NCBI RefSeq assembly: GCF_024171815.1
Contig: NZ_JAMTCJ010000001.1
Span: forward strand, 868,001 to 932,000
Length of the DNA stretch: 64,000 nt
Origin: Williamsia maris
GTDB lineage: Bacteria > Actinomycetota > Actinomycetes > Mycobacteriales > Mycobacteriaceae
Direction of reading: 5' to 3'
Part shown: piece after piece, positions 33,177-41,466 of the stretch
Layout: each line of letters starts with the position of its first letter
Position numbering within the stretch: the first letter of the stretch is position 1
The notes under the pieces: generated by a model
What the model was told of the DNA's origin: nothing
What the model saw: only the letters and a program-made list of their open reading frames with translations
Databases searched by the model: none
Made by a program: the position numbers and the translations under genes

Positions 33177-34663
33177 GGCTGTCCTCCTGCTGTTCGTGTC
33201 AGATGGTCTTCGGAGCGGAATGCCGTTGCCCGCCTGCGGTATCCGACGACTCCCGATGGCCACAGGTTGCTGTTGCGGCCGGTGGGGTCGAGGTACCAGC
33301 TCGTGCAGCCGCCGCTTGTCCACACGGTGCCGTCGGTGAGTCCGTCCACCTCGCGGGCGAAGTCGCGCTGGGCTGCGTCGGTGGGTTCGACCGTGGCCGC
33401 GTCGCGCTCGGCGCTCAATCGCATCGCCGCGTCGATGTAGCGCAGCTGCGACTCGAACATCATGATCACCGAGGTGTGTCCCAGGCCGATGTTGGGGCCG
33501 TGCATCAGATAGAGGTTCGGGAACCCGGCCACCGATGTCCCCATGTAGGCGCGCGGGCTCTCGCCCCAGTCTTCGGACAGGGTGTAGCCCTGGGGTCCGG
33601 TGACCGCGTCGGTGAGCGGTAGACGGCTCGTGTGAAAACCGGTCCCGAAGATGATGGCGTCGACCTCGTGCGTCACGCCGGCGGTGTCGACCAGTCCGTG
33701 CGCCGTGGCGCGGTCGATGCCGGTGGTCTGGACGTCCACGTTCGGTTGCGCCAGCGCCGGATAGTAGCTGTCGGAGATGAGAATTCGCTTACACCCCATC
33801 CGGTAGTCCGGCGTCAGCTTCGCGCGCAGGGCCGGATCGGACACCGCATGTGCGAGGTGCTCGCGCCCCTCCTTCTCCCCGATGGCCATCAGCCGCGGGT
33901 GCCGGAACGCCGCCAACTTGACCTCCCGTAGCGCGTAGACCTTCGCGCGACGCAGCTTCTGGACGCCGGGTATCCGTCGGGTGGCAGTGCGAATGCGACG
34001 TGAGATCGGCGCGTCGTTGCGGGGCATCACCCACGGTGGGGTCCGCTGGAACAGCGTCAACGACGACACGAGCGGCTGGATCTGCGGGACGAACTGGATC
34101 GCCGACGCTCCTGTGCCCACGACCGCGACCCGACGGTTCGTCAGATCCACCGAGTGGTCCCACTCCGCGGAGTGGAAGACCGGCCCCTCGAACTTGTCGA
34201 GGTCGGCGATGTCGGGGATGGCCGGGTCGGCCAGCGCGCCGGTGGCGAGGACCACGTGGTCGGCGGTCGAGGTGCCGCGTTCGGTCTCCAGGACCCAGCG
34301 CGACCGTGCGGTGTCCCAGGTGATCGAGTCCACCGCGCACCGGGTACGCAACCGGGGCAGCAGACCGTGGTCGCGGGCGACGCGCTCGAGGTAGGCGCGG
34401 ATCTCTGACTGGCGCGCGAAGGTGTTCCGCCACTTCGCACTCGGCGCGAAAGAGAACGAATACAGCACGCTCTGCACGTCGCACGCCGCGCCCGGATAGG
34501 TGTTGTCGCGCCAGACCCCGCCCAAGGATTCGGCGCGTTCGAAGATCACCACACTCCCCTGATGATGGTGAGTCAGGCGGATCGCGGCGCCGACGCCGGC
34601 GAATCCCGACCCCACGATCGCCAGGATGTGGTGGTCGTCGCTCGTGGTCTCGGTGCGGGTCAT
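33173..34663 (-). CDS. Flavin-containing Baeyer-Villiger-type monooxygenase
   Basis: A 496-aa FAD/NADPH monooxygenase. The first Rossmann motif is GSGFAGVG (18-25), the Baeyer-Villiger fingerprint is FEGPVFHSAEWD (158-169, FxGxxxHxxxWD), and the second Rossmann motif is VGTGASAIQ. GLGHTSVIMMFESQ and the C-terminal CTSWYLDPTGRNSNLWP blocks match the mycobacterial EthA/MymA-like group. Predicted to insert oxygen next to a ketone of a hydrophobic or long-chain substrate. AAGGAG precedes the ATG, and ATGA overlap ties it to the thioesterase gene. The SDRs and hydrolase encoded after it supply the ketone and cleave the ester. Confidence 0.88.
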   Translation of the reverse strand: MTRTETTSDDHHILAIVGSGFAGVGAAIRLTHHHQGSVVIFERAESLGGVWRDNTYPGAACDVQSVLYSFSFAPSAKWRNTFARQSEIRAYLERVARDHGLLPRLRTRCAVDSITWDTARSRWVLETERGTSTADHVVLATGALADPAIPDIADLDKFEGPVFHSAEWDHSVDLTNRRVAVVGTGASAIQFVPQIQPLVSSLTLFQRTPPWVMPRNDAPISRRIRTATRRIPGVQKLRRAKVYALREVKLAAFRHPRLMAIGEKEGREHLAHAVSDPALRAKLTPDYRMGCKRILISDSYYPALAQPNVDVQTTGIDRATAHGLVDTAGVTHEVDAIIFGTGFHTSRLPLTDAVTGPQGYTLSEDWGESPRAYMGTSVAGFPNLYLMHGPNIGLGHTSVIMMFESQLRYIDAAMRLSAERDAATVEPTDAAQRDFAREVDGLTDGTVWTSGGCTSWYLDPTGRNSNLWPSGVVGYRRRATAFRSEDHLTRTAGGQP

Positions 34664-35223
34664 GCGGGTTCTCCTTGCGATGAGGCCGTGGCGGGTCGGT
34701 CGGCCGCGGCCTGGGTTCGGATCGCCTCCGACCAGTCGCCCACCCACGTCGGGAGGGAATCCGGCAGCGCCACATCGACGTCGAGGGCGAGGACTTGGTC
34801 GGGAAGGACCGACTCACCGGTTCGATCCAGGTAGCGGATGGCGACGACGGCGGTTGCGTGAGTCCGCTCGCCGACGTGGAACTCCTGCTCGAAGTAGACG
34901 TTTCGGTCGTCGACGCCGATCAGTGCGGTGCGAACCTGATAGCGGGTACCCAGCGTCAGCGGTCGGCGGTAGCTGATGGTCTGTGCGACGACCACCGGGT
35001 GCCACCCTCGGGTCCGCAGACGACGCCACAGTCCGGTCTCGGACATGTAGGCGATCCGGGCTGCGTCGAGTATCGACAGGTAGCGGCCGTTGGTCATGTG
35101 CATGAGCAGGTCGAGATCGGACGGCAGCACGCGGAACGTGGCATCGAGTCGATCACCCACCCGTGCAGATCCGTCGGCCCGCAACGGCCTCATCGCGATG
35201 ATCCATCGCACGGTCATCAACAC
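34660..35223 (-). CDS. Hot-dog acyl-CoA thioesterase-like protein (operon gene 1)
   Basis: A 187-aa hot-dog-fold protein: VLPSDLDLLMHMTNGRYLSI is the thioesterase active-site region (Asp and Asn/Gly on the long helix), then YRRPLTLGTRYQVRTALIG and VYFEQEFHVGERTHATAVVA. It probably hydrolyses the acyl-CoA or aryl-CoA product of the operon. I choose GTG 35223 because GGGGAG lies seven bases upstream; ATG 35217 two codons later is the alternative. It is the first gene of a six-gene operon, each pair joined by ATGA. The 150-bp gap to the TetR gene must hold its promoter. Confidence 0.75.
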   Translation of the reverse strand: MLMTVRWIIAMRPLRADGSARVGDRLDATFRVLPSDLDLLMHMTNGRYLSILDAARIAYMSETGLWRRLRTRGWHPVVVAQTISYRRPLTLGTRYQVRTALIGVDDRNVYFEQEFHVGERTHATAVVAIRYLDRTGESVLPDQVLALDVDVALPDSLPTWVGDWSEAIRTQAAADRPATASSQGEPA

Positions 35224-35373
35224 GCCATCACTCCCCGCCAACCCGTCTCGGACACAGGGACAATGTTCGAGGACATGTGACGCCGTCGACAGGGACACAC
35301 CGACACGATCGAACGGTCGACGGTGTGCACGTGCACACCGGACCCGCTCACGGCAGGTCGGGGGCATGACCGG

Positions 35374-35982
35374 TCAGGGTCGCGTCACGAGTCCCCGCAC
35401 CACGTCGCCCAGCAGGGTCGACGGGACAACCCCGTCGTCGGCCAGGGCCTCGACGGCAAGACCGTTGATCAGTCCGAGCACCACGAACGTCATCTCCTCG
35501 GCCGAGATGTCGATGTGCACCGATGTTTCCGCCAGGACAGTCTCGATGCGCTCGGTGACCTGAGCCCGGACCGTCCGACGGTGCTCGGCGAACGCCGCCC
35601 GCCGTTCCGGGTCACGCATCGCCCGAGCCCAGTACTCGAAGAACAGCATCTGCCATTCACGGTTCTGTCCGATCGACGCCGTCAACCGCGCACTGAGCTC
35701 GTCGATCGCCTCGTCGACGGTTGAGGGCAGGTTGCCGAGAACCCCCACTGCGATGTCGGTACGCGCGTCGATCTGCTGTTGCAACAGCGCGTAGAACAGG
35801 TCGTCCTTGCCGCCGAAGTTGGAGTAGACCGCACCTTTGGTGAAGCCCGCCGCCTCGGCGATCGCGTCAACGCGAGCATCGGCGAACCCTTTCCCGGCGA
35901 ACTCCAGGCGCGCGGCCTCCAGGATTCGCACGCGCACGTCCTCCCGCGACGGGCGCGAGAGCGCAGTTCGGTGGTTCGGCAC
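35374..35982 (-). CDS. TetR/AcrR family regulator
   Basis: A 202-aa TetR protein. The DNA-binding domain has ARVDAIAEAAGFTKGAVYSNFG; the ligand domain contains EWQMLFFEYWARAMRDPERR, seen in mycobacterial TetR proteins near lipid genes. GTG 35982 is chosen because TACGCT starts 12 bases upstream on its strand; the ATG at 36024 would place the start inside the operator array. It diverges from the deacylase gene and also precedes the Baeyer-Villiger operon in the same direction, so either could be its target; the repeats at 36007-36036 favour the deacylase and itself. Confidence 0.82.
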   Translation of the reverse strand: MPNHRTALSRPSREDVRVRILEAARLEFAGKGFADARVDAIAEAAGFTKGAVYSNFGGKDDLFYALLQQQIDARTDIAVGVLGNLPSTVDEAIDELSARLTASIGQNREWQMLFFEYWARAMRDPERRAAFAEHRRTVRAQVTERIETVLAETSVHIDISAEEMTFVVLGLINGLAVEALADDGVVPSTLLGDVVRGLVTRP

Positions 35983-36006
35983 CGGCCAAGCGTAACGGGC
36001 AACTAC

Positions 36007-36036
36007 GATACTGTCGGTATCCAATACCTTTGGTAT
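36007..36036. promoter_or_regulatory. Overlapping inverted repeats (TetR operator)
   Basis: GATAC (36007-36011) pairs with GTATC (36017-36021); GGTAT (36016-36020) also pairs with ATACC (36024-36028), and ATACC with GGTAT (36032-36036). The half-sites alternate about 8 bp apart, as for two TetR dimers bound side by side. The array lies between the divergent TetR and deacylase genes. Confidence 0.55.
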
Positions 36037-36068
36037 CGAGATAGAACCCCAACCGGCCAGGAGCCCGC

Positions 36069-37793
36069 ATGCCGCACTTCGACGTACTCATCGCGCACGG
36101 AACCGTATTCAACGGTGACGACACCCCACCGCTGGTGGCTGATGTCGGCGTCACCGGCGACACGGTGACCGCGATCGGCGATCTCTCCGCCTCGACCGCG
36201 ACGAGGACCATCGATGCGCGCGGGCGGTGGGTGATCCCGGGCATCCTCGACGTGCACACGCACTACGACGCCGAGGTCCTCACCAATCCTGGCCTCAGCG
36301 AGTCGACTCGGCACGGCGTCACCACGGTGGTCATCGGGAACTGCTCGCTGTCGACGGTGCACGGCGAACCCGACGACGTCGCGGACTGTTTCGCGCGTGT
36401 CGAGGCGCTGCCCTGGGATGTGGTGGCAGGTGCGGTGAAGGAACACAAGGTGTGGACCGACGCCGGCAGCTACGTCGAGCATCTCGATTCCCTGCCCCTG
36501 GGGGCCAATGTCGCCGCCTTCCTTGGCCATTCCGACATCCGTACAACGGTGATGGGACTCGACCGGTCGACCCGGGAATCGGCGACGCCTGCCGAGGTCG
36601 ATCAGATGAGTGCGTTGCTCGGCGACGCGCTCGACCACGGCTTCGTCGGACTGTCTACCATCCGGAGCTCCTTCTCGAAGTTGGAGGGAACCCGGTGGCC
36701 CGCGCGACAGCTCCCGTCGACGTACGGCACATGGCGGGAATTCCGCCGACTCAACCGCGAGGTCCGCTCCCGCGGCCGCGTGCACCAGAGCACCCCGAAC
36801 TTGACCCGACGCCTCGAGATCGCGAAGTACTTCGCACAGTCGATGCCGTTTCGTGGCCGCCCTGCCATGCGGACGAGCCTCATCTCCGCGGCCGACATCA
36901 AGGCCGACCGTTCGGTGATCAAGGCCGCAACCGTCAGCGCCCGCATCATCAACCGCGTCTTCGGCGCCGACTTTCGATGGCAGCATCTCCCGGTGCCGTT
37001 CGAGGTGTACGCCGACGGCGTCGATCTCGTCGTCTTCGAAGAATTCGGCTCCGGCACCGCGGCTTTGGACATCCGCGACGTCATGGAGCGCACCGAGCTG
37101 TTGAAGGACGAAGACTACCGCCGCTCGTTCCGCAAGGACATCGCCAAGCGCTTCGGACAGCGTGTGTGGCATCGCGATCTGGGTGACGCCTACATCGTGG
37201 CGTGCCCGGACGCCTCGGTGGTCGGGCGGTCGTTCGCCGACGTCGCCGGCGAACGCGGCATCGACCCCGCGGACGCACTGCTCGACCTCGCCGTCGAACA
37301 CGGTACGGATCTGCGCTGGCGTACGGTGATCGCCAACGACCGCGATGACGAACTCGACTCTCTCGCGCGGTGCCCCGATGTTCAGGTCGGCTTCTCCGAT
37401 TCCGGTGCGCATCTGCGCAACATGGCGTTCTACAACTTTGGCGTCCGGTTCCTCGAACGTTGTCATGCGCGGGCTTTCATGCCGGTGCACTCGGCAGTAC
37501 ACCGGCTCACCGGGGAACTCGCGGACTGGTACGGACTCGACGCCGGCCACCTACAGGTCGGGCGACGGGCTGATATCGCGGTCATCGACCCCGCCGGCTT
37601 CGACGGCTCCTCATCGGCCTACGCCGAGGCCGAACTTCCCGGCACCGGGGTGTCACGGATGGTGAACCGCAACGACTCGGCAGTGGCGGCGACCTTGGTG
37701 GGCGGTCAGATCGTGGCTGAATACGGCATGGTCGCAGCCTCATCGGAGTCATCACCACGAGCCGGACGCTTTCTCCGGGCCGCCACGCGCTGA
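36069..37793 (+). CDS. N-acyl-D-amino-acid deacylase family amidohydrolase
   Basis: A 574-aa amidohydrolase-superfamily enzyme. Metal-binding HTHYD follows VIPGILDVHTHYDAEV (about 60-70); GVTTVVIGNCSLS, GHSDIRTTVMG and the C-terminal FSDSGAHLRNMAFY and GLDAGHLQVGRRADIAVIDP blocks fit the D-aminoacylase/dihydroorotase-like group (AtzC-DAN). Predicted Zn-dependent hydrolysis of an N-acyl or related amide in the cytosol; many homologues near lipid genes have no proven substrate. CAGGAG lies six bases before the ATG. It is divergent from the TetR gene with operator-like repeats between. Confidence 0.85.
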   Translation: MPHFDVLIAHGTVFNGDDTPPLVADVGVTGDTVTAIGDLSASTATRTIDARGRWVIPGILDVHTHYDAEVLTNPGLSESTRHGVTTVVIGNCSLSTVHGEPDDVADCFARVEALPWDVVAGAVKEHKVWTDAGSYVEHLDSLPLGANVAAFLGHSDIRTTVMGLDRSTRESATPAEVDQMSALLGDALDHGFVGLSTIRSSFSKLEGTRWPARQLPSTYGTWREFRRLNREVRSRGRVHQSTPNLTRRLEIAKYFAQSMPFRGRPAMRTSLISAADIKADRSVIKAATVSARIINRVFGADFRWQHLPVPFEVYADGVDLVVFEEFGSGTAALDIRDVMERTELLKDEDYRRSFRKDIAKRFGQRVWHRDLGDAYIVACPDASVVGRSFADVAGERGIDPADALLDLAVEHGTDLRWRTVIANDRDDELDSLARCPDVQVGFSDSGAHLRNMAFYNFGVRFLERCHARAFMPVHSAVHRLTGELADWYGLDAGHLQVGRRADIAVIDPAGFDGSSSAYAEAELPGTGVSRMVNRNDSAVAATLVGGQIVAEYGMVAASSESSPRAGRFLRAATR

Positions 37794-37803
37794 CCGCAGT
37801 GGA

Positions 37804-38973
37804 CTAGAGCGAATCGCCGACGATCGTGTCGTCGCCCTGTGTCGCAGTGACCGCGTCTCCCCCGCTGCGTTTGGTCGAGTAGAGAACGCTGTCGGCGCGG
37901 GCGAGCATCATCCGAACCGCCTCGTCGGACGGCGGCCAACAATCGAGGACTGAAGTGCAGACCCCGATGCTGAGGGTCGGCGACTCGTCACCCGGACGTT
38001 CCGCAACCGCAGCCCGGACCCGCTGGGCGAGCACTGTCGCGGTGTCGGAGTCGACGTGGGCGATGACCACGAACTCGTCGCCGCCGAACCGCGCGAGCGC
38101 GTCCGCGTGGTCGCCGCAGACCGTGGACAGAATCCGGGCGACGTCGACGAGCAGTCGGTCGCCCTGGTGATGACCGTGGGCGTCGTTGAGCGGCTTGAAC
38201 TTGTCGATGTCGGCCATGAGCAGGCTGACGGGCGCGTCCGACGGGTGGCGGATGACCGAGTGCGTGACCGCGGCGTGGAAACCACGTCGGTTCAGCAGGC
38301 CGGTCAACGGGTCGGTGAACGAGTTGCGGGCGTCGTTGCGCAGGAAAGTGATCGCGACCTGTCCGCCCACCAGACCTGCGGTGCAGACCGAGGTCTGAAC
38401 GACCATCAACACCAGGGCCGTGACGACGTCGGTGTCGGTGGCGGCCAGGACGTAGCTGCCGGTCCCGATGACCACCGCCAGGACCCAGACGTTGTGGGCG
38501 ATCATCACCTGCGGGCTGTGCAGGAACATGAGGTACAGCCCGGGCAGGACGTAGAGCGACAGCAGGGCCAGTGCGACGGTGCCGGTGGGCGCCGCGGCTG
38601 CCAGCGGCAGCCCGGCCAGCTCCCCGACGATCACGAAACCGAGCGACACCCGTTCGCTCGGCCACGGAAGCGGAGCCCACCACCACAGTGAGATGAGTGC
38701 GAACAGGACCACCGCGGTCCCGGCCCAGACGGTGACCGCGATCCCCTGGTCGCCGTCGATCAGCAGCGCTGCGCCGACGGCCGCCAACATCGCGTAGCCG
38801 ACCGACACCAGCATCCGATCGAGCCGCAACCAGGCGTGGGACTGGGCGAAGGCGTGGACCCACGCGTATTCGAACGGCTGCTCGAGCCACCAGCGCAACA
38901 GCGCTCGGGACGATTTGTCCCGCATGGGTGCCGCACCGGGTCCAGGTGGAAGCGGATGCGGCAACAACGGCAT
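37804..38973 (-). CDS. Membrane-anchored GGDEF diguanylate cyclase
   Basis: A 389-aa protein: an N-terminal cytoplasmic stretch, six or so membrane helices (about 50-205), then a GGDEF domain (about 215-375) with intact RFGGDEFVVIA and DIDKFKPLNDAHGHHQGD. I see no RxxD inhibitory site before GGDEF. Predicted to make cyclic-di-GMP in response to a membrane signal. ATG 38973 is supported by GAGGG seven bases upstream; an internal Met at 38925 is less likely. It converges with the deacylase gene (10 bases between stops). With the PAS-GGDEF protein at 5327 it is the second cyclase in the window; no phosphodiesterase domain was seen. Confidence 0.85.
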   Translation of the reverse strand: MPLLPHPLPPGPGAAPMRDKSSRALLRWWLEQPFEYAWVHAFAQSHAWLRLDRMLVSVGYAMLAAVGAALLIDGDQGIAVTVWAGTAVVLFALISLWWWAPLPWPSERVSLGFVIVGELAGLPLAAAAPTGTVALALLSLYVLPGLYLMFLHSPQVMIAHNVWVLAVVIGTGSYVLAATDTDVVTALVLMVVQTSVCTAGLVGGQVAITFLRNDARNSFTDPLTGLLNRRGFHAAVTHSVIRHPSDAPVSLLMADIDKFKPLNDAHGHHQGDRLLVDVARILSTVCGDHADALARFGGDEFVVIAHVDSDTATVLAQRVRAAVAERPGDESPTLSIGVCTSVLDCWPPSDEAVRMMLARADSVLYSTKRSGGDAVTATQGDDTIVGDSL

Positions 38974-39098
38974 AGCGGGCCCTCACCGGTGTCCACAGGT
39001 CGAACCCGTGGAGGATGTCTGATCTGCCTCAGCGTATGGCACACCCGACACGGGCCCGACGCCTCCTAGGACTTCACGCGGCAAGGAACCCGACCGGC

Positions 39099-39127
39099 GA
39101 CGCGACGGCCCGGGTGGCCGTCGCGTC
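39099..39127 (-). terminator. Strong hairpin after the FadD/SDR operon
   Basis: GACGCGACGGCC (39099-39110) and GGCCGTCGCGTC (39116-39127) form a perfect 12-bp GC stem with a 5-base loop, seven bases beyond the stop of the minus-strand SDR gene. No U-run follows, as is common for actinobacterial terminators. Confidence 0.7.
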
Positions 39128-39133
39128 GGGGAC

Positions 39134-39889
39134 TCAGACCAGCGACGCGGTCAGCCCACCGTCGAGGATGTAGTGGCTGCCGGTGATCCACGACGCCCGA
39201 TCGGACGCGAGGAACGACACGACCTCGGCGATGTCCTGCGGCGTACCCAGACGGCCCTGCTTCGCGGCGATCAGATCCCCGAACGGGACCTCGGTGGCGG
39301 CCTCGAAGTCGGGGATGAGGCGGTCGACCATCTTGGTGTCGGCGAACCCGGGGCACACCGCGTTGACTCGCACCCCGGTGGGACGCATCTCCACCGCGGC
39401 CACACGGGTGAGCTGGATGAGCGCCGCCTTCGTCGCGCAGTACGACCCCAGCAGCGGGCTACCGCCGACGCCGGCCACCGAGGAGATGTTGACGATGTTC
39501 CCCTTCGATTCGATCAGCGGACCGATAGCGGCCTTCATCGCCAGGAACGGTCCGCGCACGTTGACCGCATAGATCTTGTCGAAGCTCTCGGTGGACTGTT
39601 CCAGCAGCGGCGACGACACCTCGATGCCGGCGTTGTTGACCAGCACGTCGAGACCGCCGAGGATCTCGACCCCCTGCGCGATCGCCGCCTGCACCTGGGC
39701 TTCGTCGGTGACGTCGCAGTTGGCCACACCGGCTGCACCGATCTCGGATGCGGTTGTCGTCGCAGCATCTTCGTTGATGTCGCTGATGACGACGCGAGCG
39801 CCGTTGGCGATGAAGAGTTCGGCGATGGCTCTGCCGATCCCGGATGCGGACCCGGTGACGAAAACCCTCTTGTCGTTCAGTTCGGTCAT
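39134..39889 (-). CDS. SDR family oxidoreductase (FabG/3-hydroxyacyl type)
   Basis: A 251-aa classical SDR: TGSASGIGRAIAELF, SDIN after strand two (NAD-type), NNAGIEVSSP, catalytic SSVAGVGGSPLLGSYCATK (Tyr in SYCATK) and a C-terminal SWITGSHYILDGG. Predicted dehydrogenase for a 3-hydroxyacyl-CoA or cyclic alcohol. It overlaps the FadD gene by ATGA and is the last gene before a strong hairpin at 39099-39127. The operon (enoyl-reductase-like, FadD, this SDR) suggests modification and CoA activation of a fatty or terpenoid acid. Confidence 0.85.
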   Translation of the reverse strand: MTELNDKRVFVTGSASGIGRAIAELFIANGARVVISDINEDAATTTASEIGAAGVANCDVTDEAQVQAAIAQGVEILGGLDVLVNNAGIEVSSPLLEQSTESFDKIYAVNVRGPFLAMKAAIGPLIESKGNIVNISSVAGVGGSPLLGSYCATKAALIQLTRVAAVEMRPTGVRVNAVCPGFADTKMVDRLIPDFEAATEVPFGDLIAAKQGRLGTPQDIAEVVSFLASDRASWITGSHYILDGGLTASLV

Positions 39890-41457
39890 GATTTCTCAGT
39901 CCTTTCGATGGTGGGCACTGCGGTGTTGTTCGCCATGATGGTTCGGACCTCGGTCTTGAGGACCTTGCCCACCTTGGAGCGGGGAAGATCGATCCAGATC
40001 TCCACCTGCTTGGGTGCTTTGACGCTGCCGATCCGTTTCTTCACGAACGCGATGAGCTCGTCGGTGGTGGCGGTTTGGTCGGTCCGCAACTCGACGGCGG
40101 CGGTGACCCGTTCGCCCCACTTGTCGTCGGGGAGCCCGATCACCGCGCTCTCCTTGACAGCCGGGTGCGCGAGCAATGCCTGCTCGACCTCGGCCGAGTA
40201 GACGTTGAAACCTCCGGTGATGATCATGTCCTTCGCCCGGTCGACGACGTAGAGGAAGTTGTCGTCGTCGAGGTACCCGATGTCGCCGGTGTGGTGCCAC
40301 CCGTACGCACTCACTTCGGCAGTGGCGTCGGGGTTCTGGTGATAGCCGTCCATCACGAGCGGACCGCGGACCACGATCTCGCCGCGCTCACCGTTCTCGA
40401 CGAGCGCGCCCGCAGCGTCCATGATCGCCACCGTGGTCAGTGGTGTCGGCGTTCCCGCCGACCCCAGTCGTTCGGTGGCGATGCTCCCGTCGGGGCGGAA
40501 ATGAGCTGCGGGAGCAAGGGTTGCGATCATGTTCGGCGCCTCGGTCTGCCCGAACAGCTGCCCGAGGACCGGACCGATACGGGTCAGCGCCTCGGCGAGA
40601 CGCGTCGGCGACATCGGTGCGGCGCCGTACCAGAGGCATCGCAACGACGACAGATCGGTGGAGTCGAGAGCGGGATGATCCAGGACCCCGTAGATCACCG
40701 TCGGCGGCAGGAACGCATGCGTGATGCCGCGCCCGGCGATCAACGACAGGAACGTGCCGATGTCGGGAGCCGACATGATGACGACCTCACCACCGAGACT
40801 GAGAACGGGGAACGTCAGCACCCCGGCGGAGTGCGTGAGCGGCGCCAGCGCGAGATACCGGGGGCGATCGCCGAAGGGGTAGCTCATGAGCGCCGACGCG
40901 GTCGACGTCATCATGTTCTCCTCGGTGAGGCGAACACCTTTCGGTTTCCCGGTGGTCCCACCGGTGCCGGCCAGCATGGCCAGTCCCCCGGCCGGTCTGC
41001 GTCCCTCGTCGAGAGTGCTGTGATGCTCGGCCAGCCAATCCTCGAACGCCAGTGCGCCGTCGACCTCTGCGTCGAGGCACACGAGCCATTCCAGTTGCGG
41101 CAGTTGATCCCGGATGCTGTGCACGAGTCCGGCGAACGCACTCTGGAAGAACAAGAATCGACAGCCGAACAGGTCGAACAGCTGGCGATTCTCGTCGGCT
41201 TCATTCCGGGGGTTCACCGGACACCAGACCGCTCCCGCGCGGGAGATCCCGAAGACACACGTGAGTGCGAGGGGGTCGTTTCCCGAGAGCACGGCCACCC
41301 GGTCGCCGGTCTCGATACCATTGTGCTGCAACGCGGCCGCGATCCGAACCGTCTGATCGCACACCTCACCGTAGGTTCGCGTCACCGCGCCTGCGCTGAG
41401 ACAGGGGGCGTCCCGACCGAGGGACGCTCCCTTGTCGAGGTAGTCGGACAGTTTCAC
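39886..41457 (-). CDS. AMP-forming acyl-CoA synthetase (FadD-like)
   Basis: A 523-aa ANL-family ligase. The P-loop-like motif is GTGGTTGKPKGV (about 165-176), followed by YGAAPMSPTRL, GQTEAPNM, the hinge block HHTGDIGYLDDDNFLYVVDR and the catalytic lysine region PRSKVGKVLKTE near the C-terminus. Predicted to form acyl-AMP and then acyl-CoA from a carboxylic acid. Start ATG 41457 lies nine bases after the stop of the preceding gene. It overlaps the SDR gene by ATGA. Substrate class (fatty, aromatic or sterol-derived) cannot be read. Confidence 0.85.
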   Translation of the reverse strand: MKLSDYLDKGASLGRDAPCLSAGAVTRTYGEVCDQTVRIAAALQHNGIETGDRVAVLSGNDPLALTCVFGISRAGAVWCPVNPRNEADENRQLFDLFGCRFLFFQSAFAGLVHSIRDQLPQLEWLVCLDAEVDGALAFEDWLAEHHSTLDEGRRPAGGLAMLAGTGGTTGKPKGVRLTEENMMTSTASALMSYPFGDRPRYLALAPLTHSAGVLTFPVLSLGGEVVIMSAPDIGTFLSLIAGRGITHAFLPPTVIYGVLDHPALDSTDLSSLRCLWYGAAPMSPTRLAEALTRIGPVLGQLFGQTEAPNMIATLAPAAHFRPDGSIATERLGSAGTPTPLTTVAIMDAAGALVENGERGEIVVRGPLVMDGYHQNPDATAEVSAYGWHHTGDIGYLDDDNFLYVVDRAKDMIITGGFNVYSAEVEQALLAHPAVKESAVIGLPDDKWGERVTAAVELRTDQTATTDELIAFVKKRIGSVKAPKQVEIWIDLPRSKVGKVLKTEVRTIMANNTAVPTIERTEKS

Positions 41458-41466
41458 CGACCGACC

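Noticed and set aside
36003-37550. 515-codon minus-strand frame opposite the deacylase gene
   Set aside because: Antisense shadow; the deacylase frame has clear metal-binding motifs.
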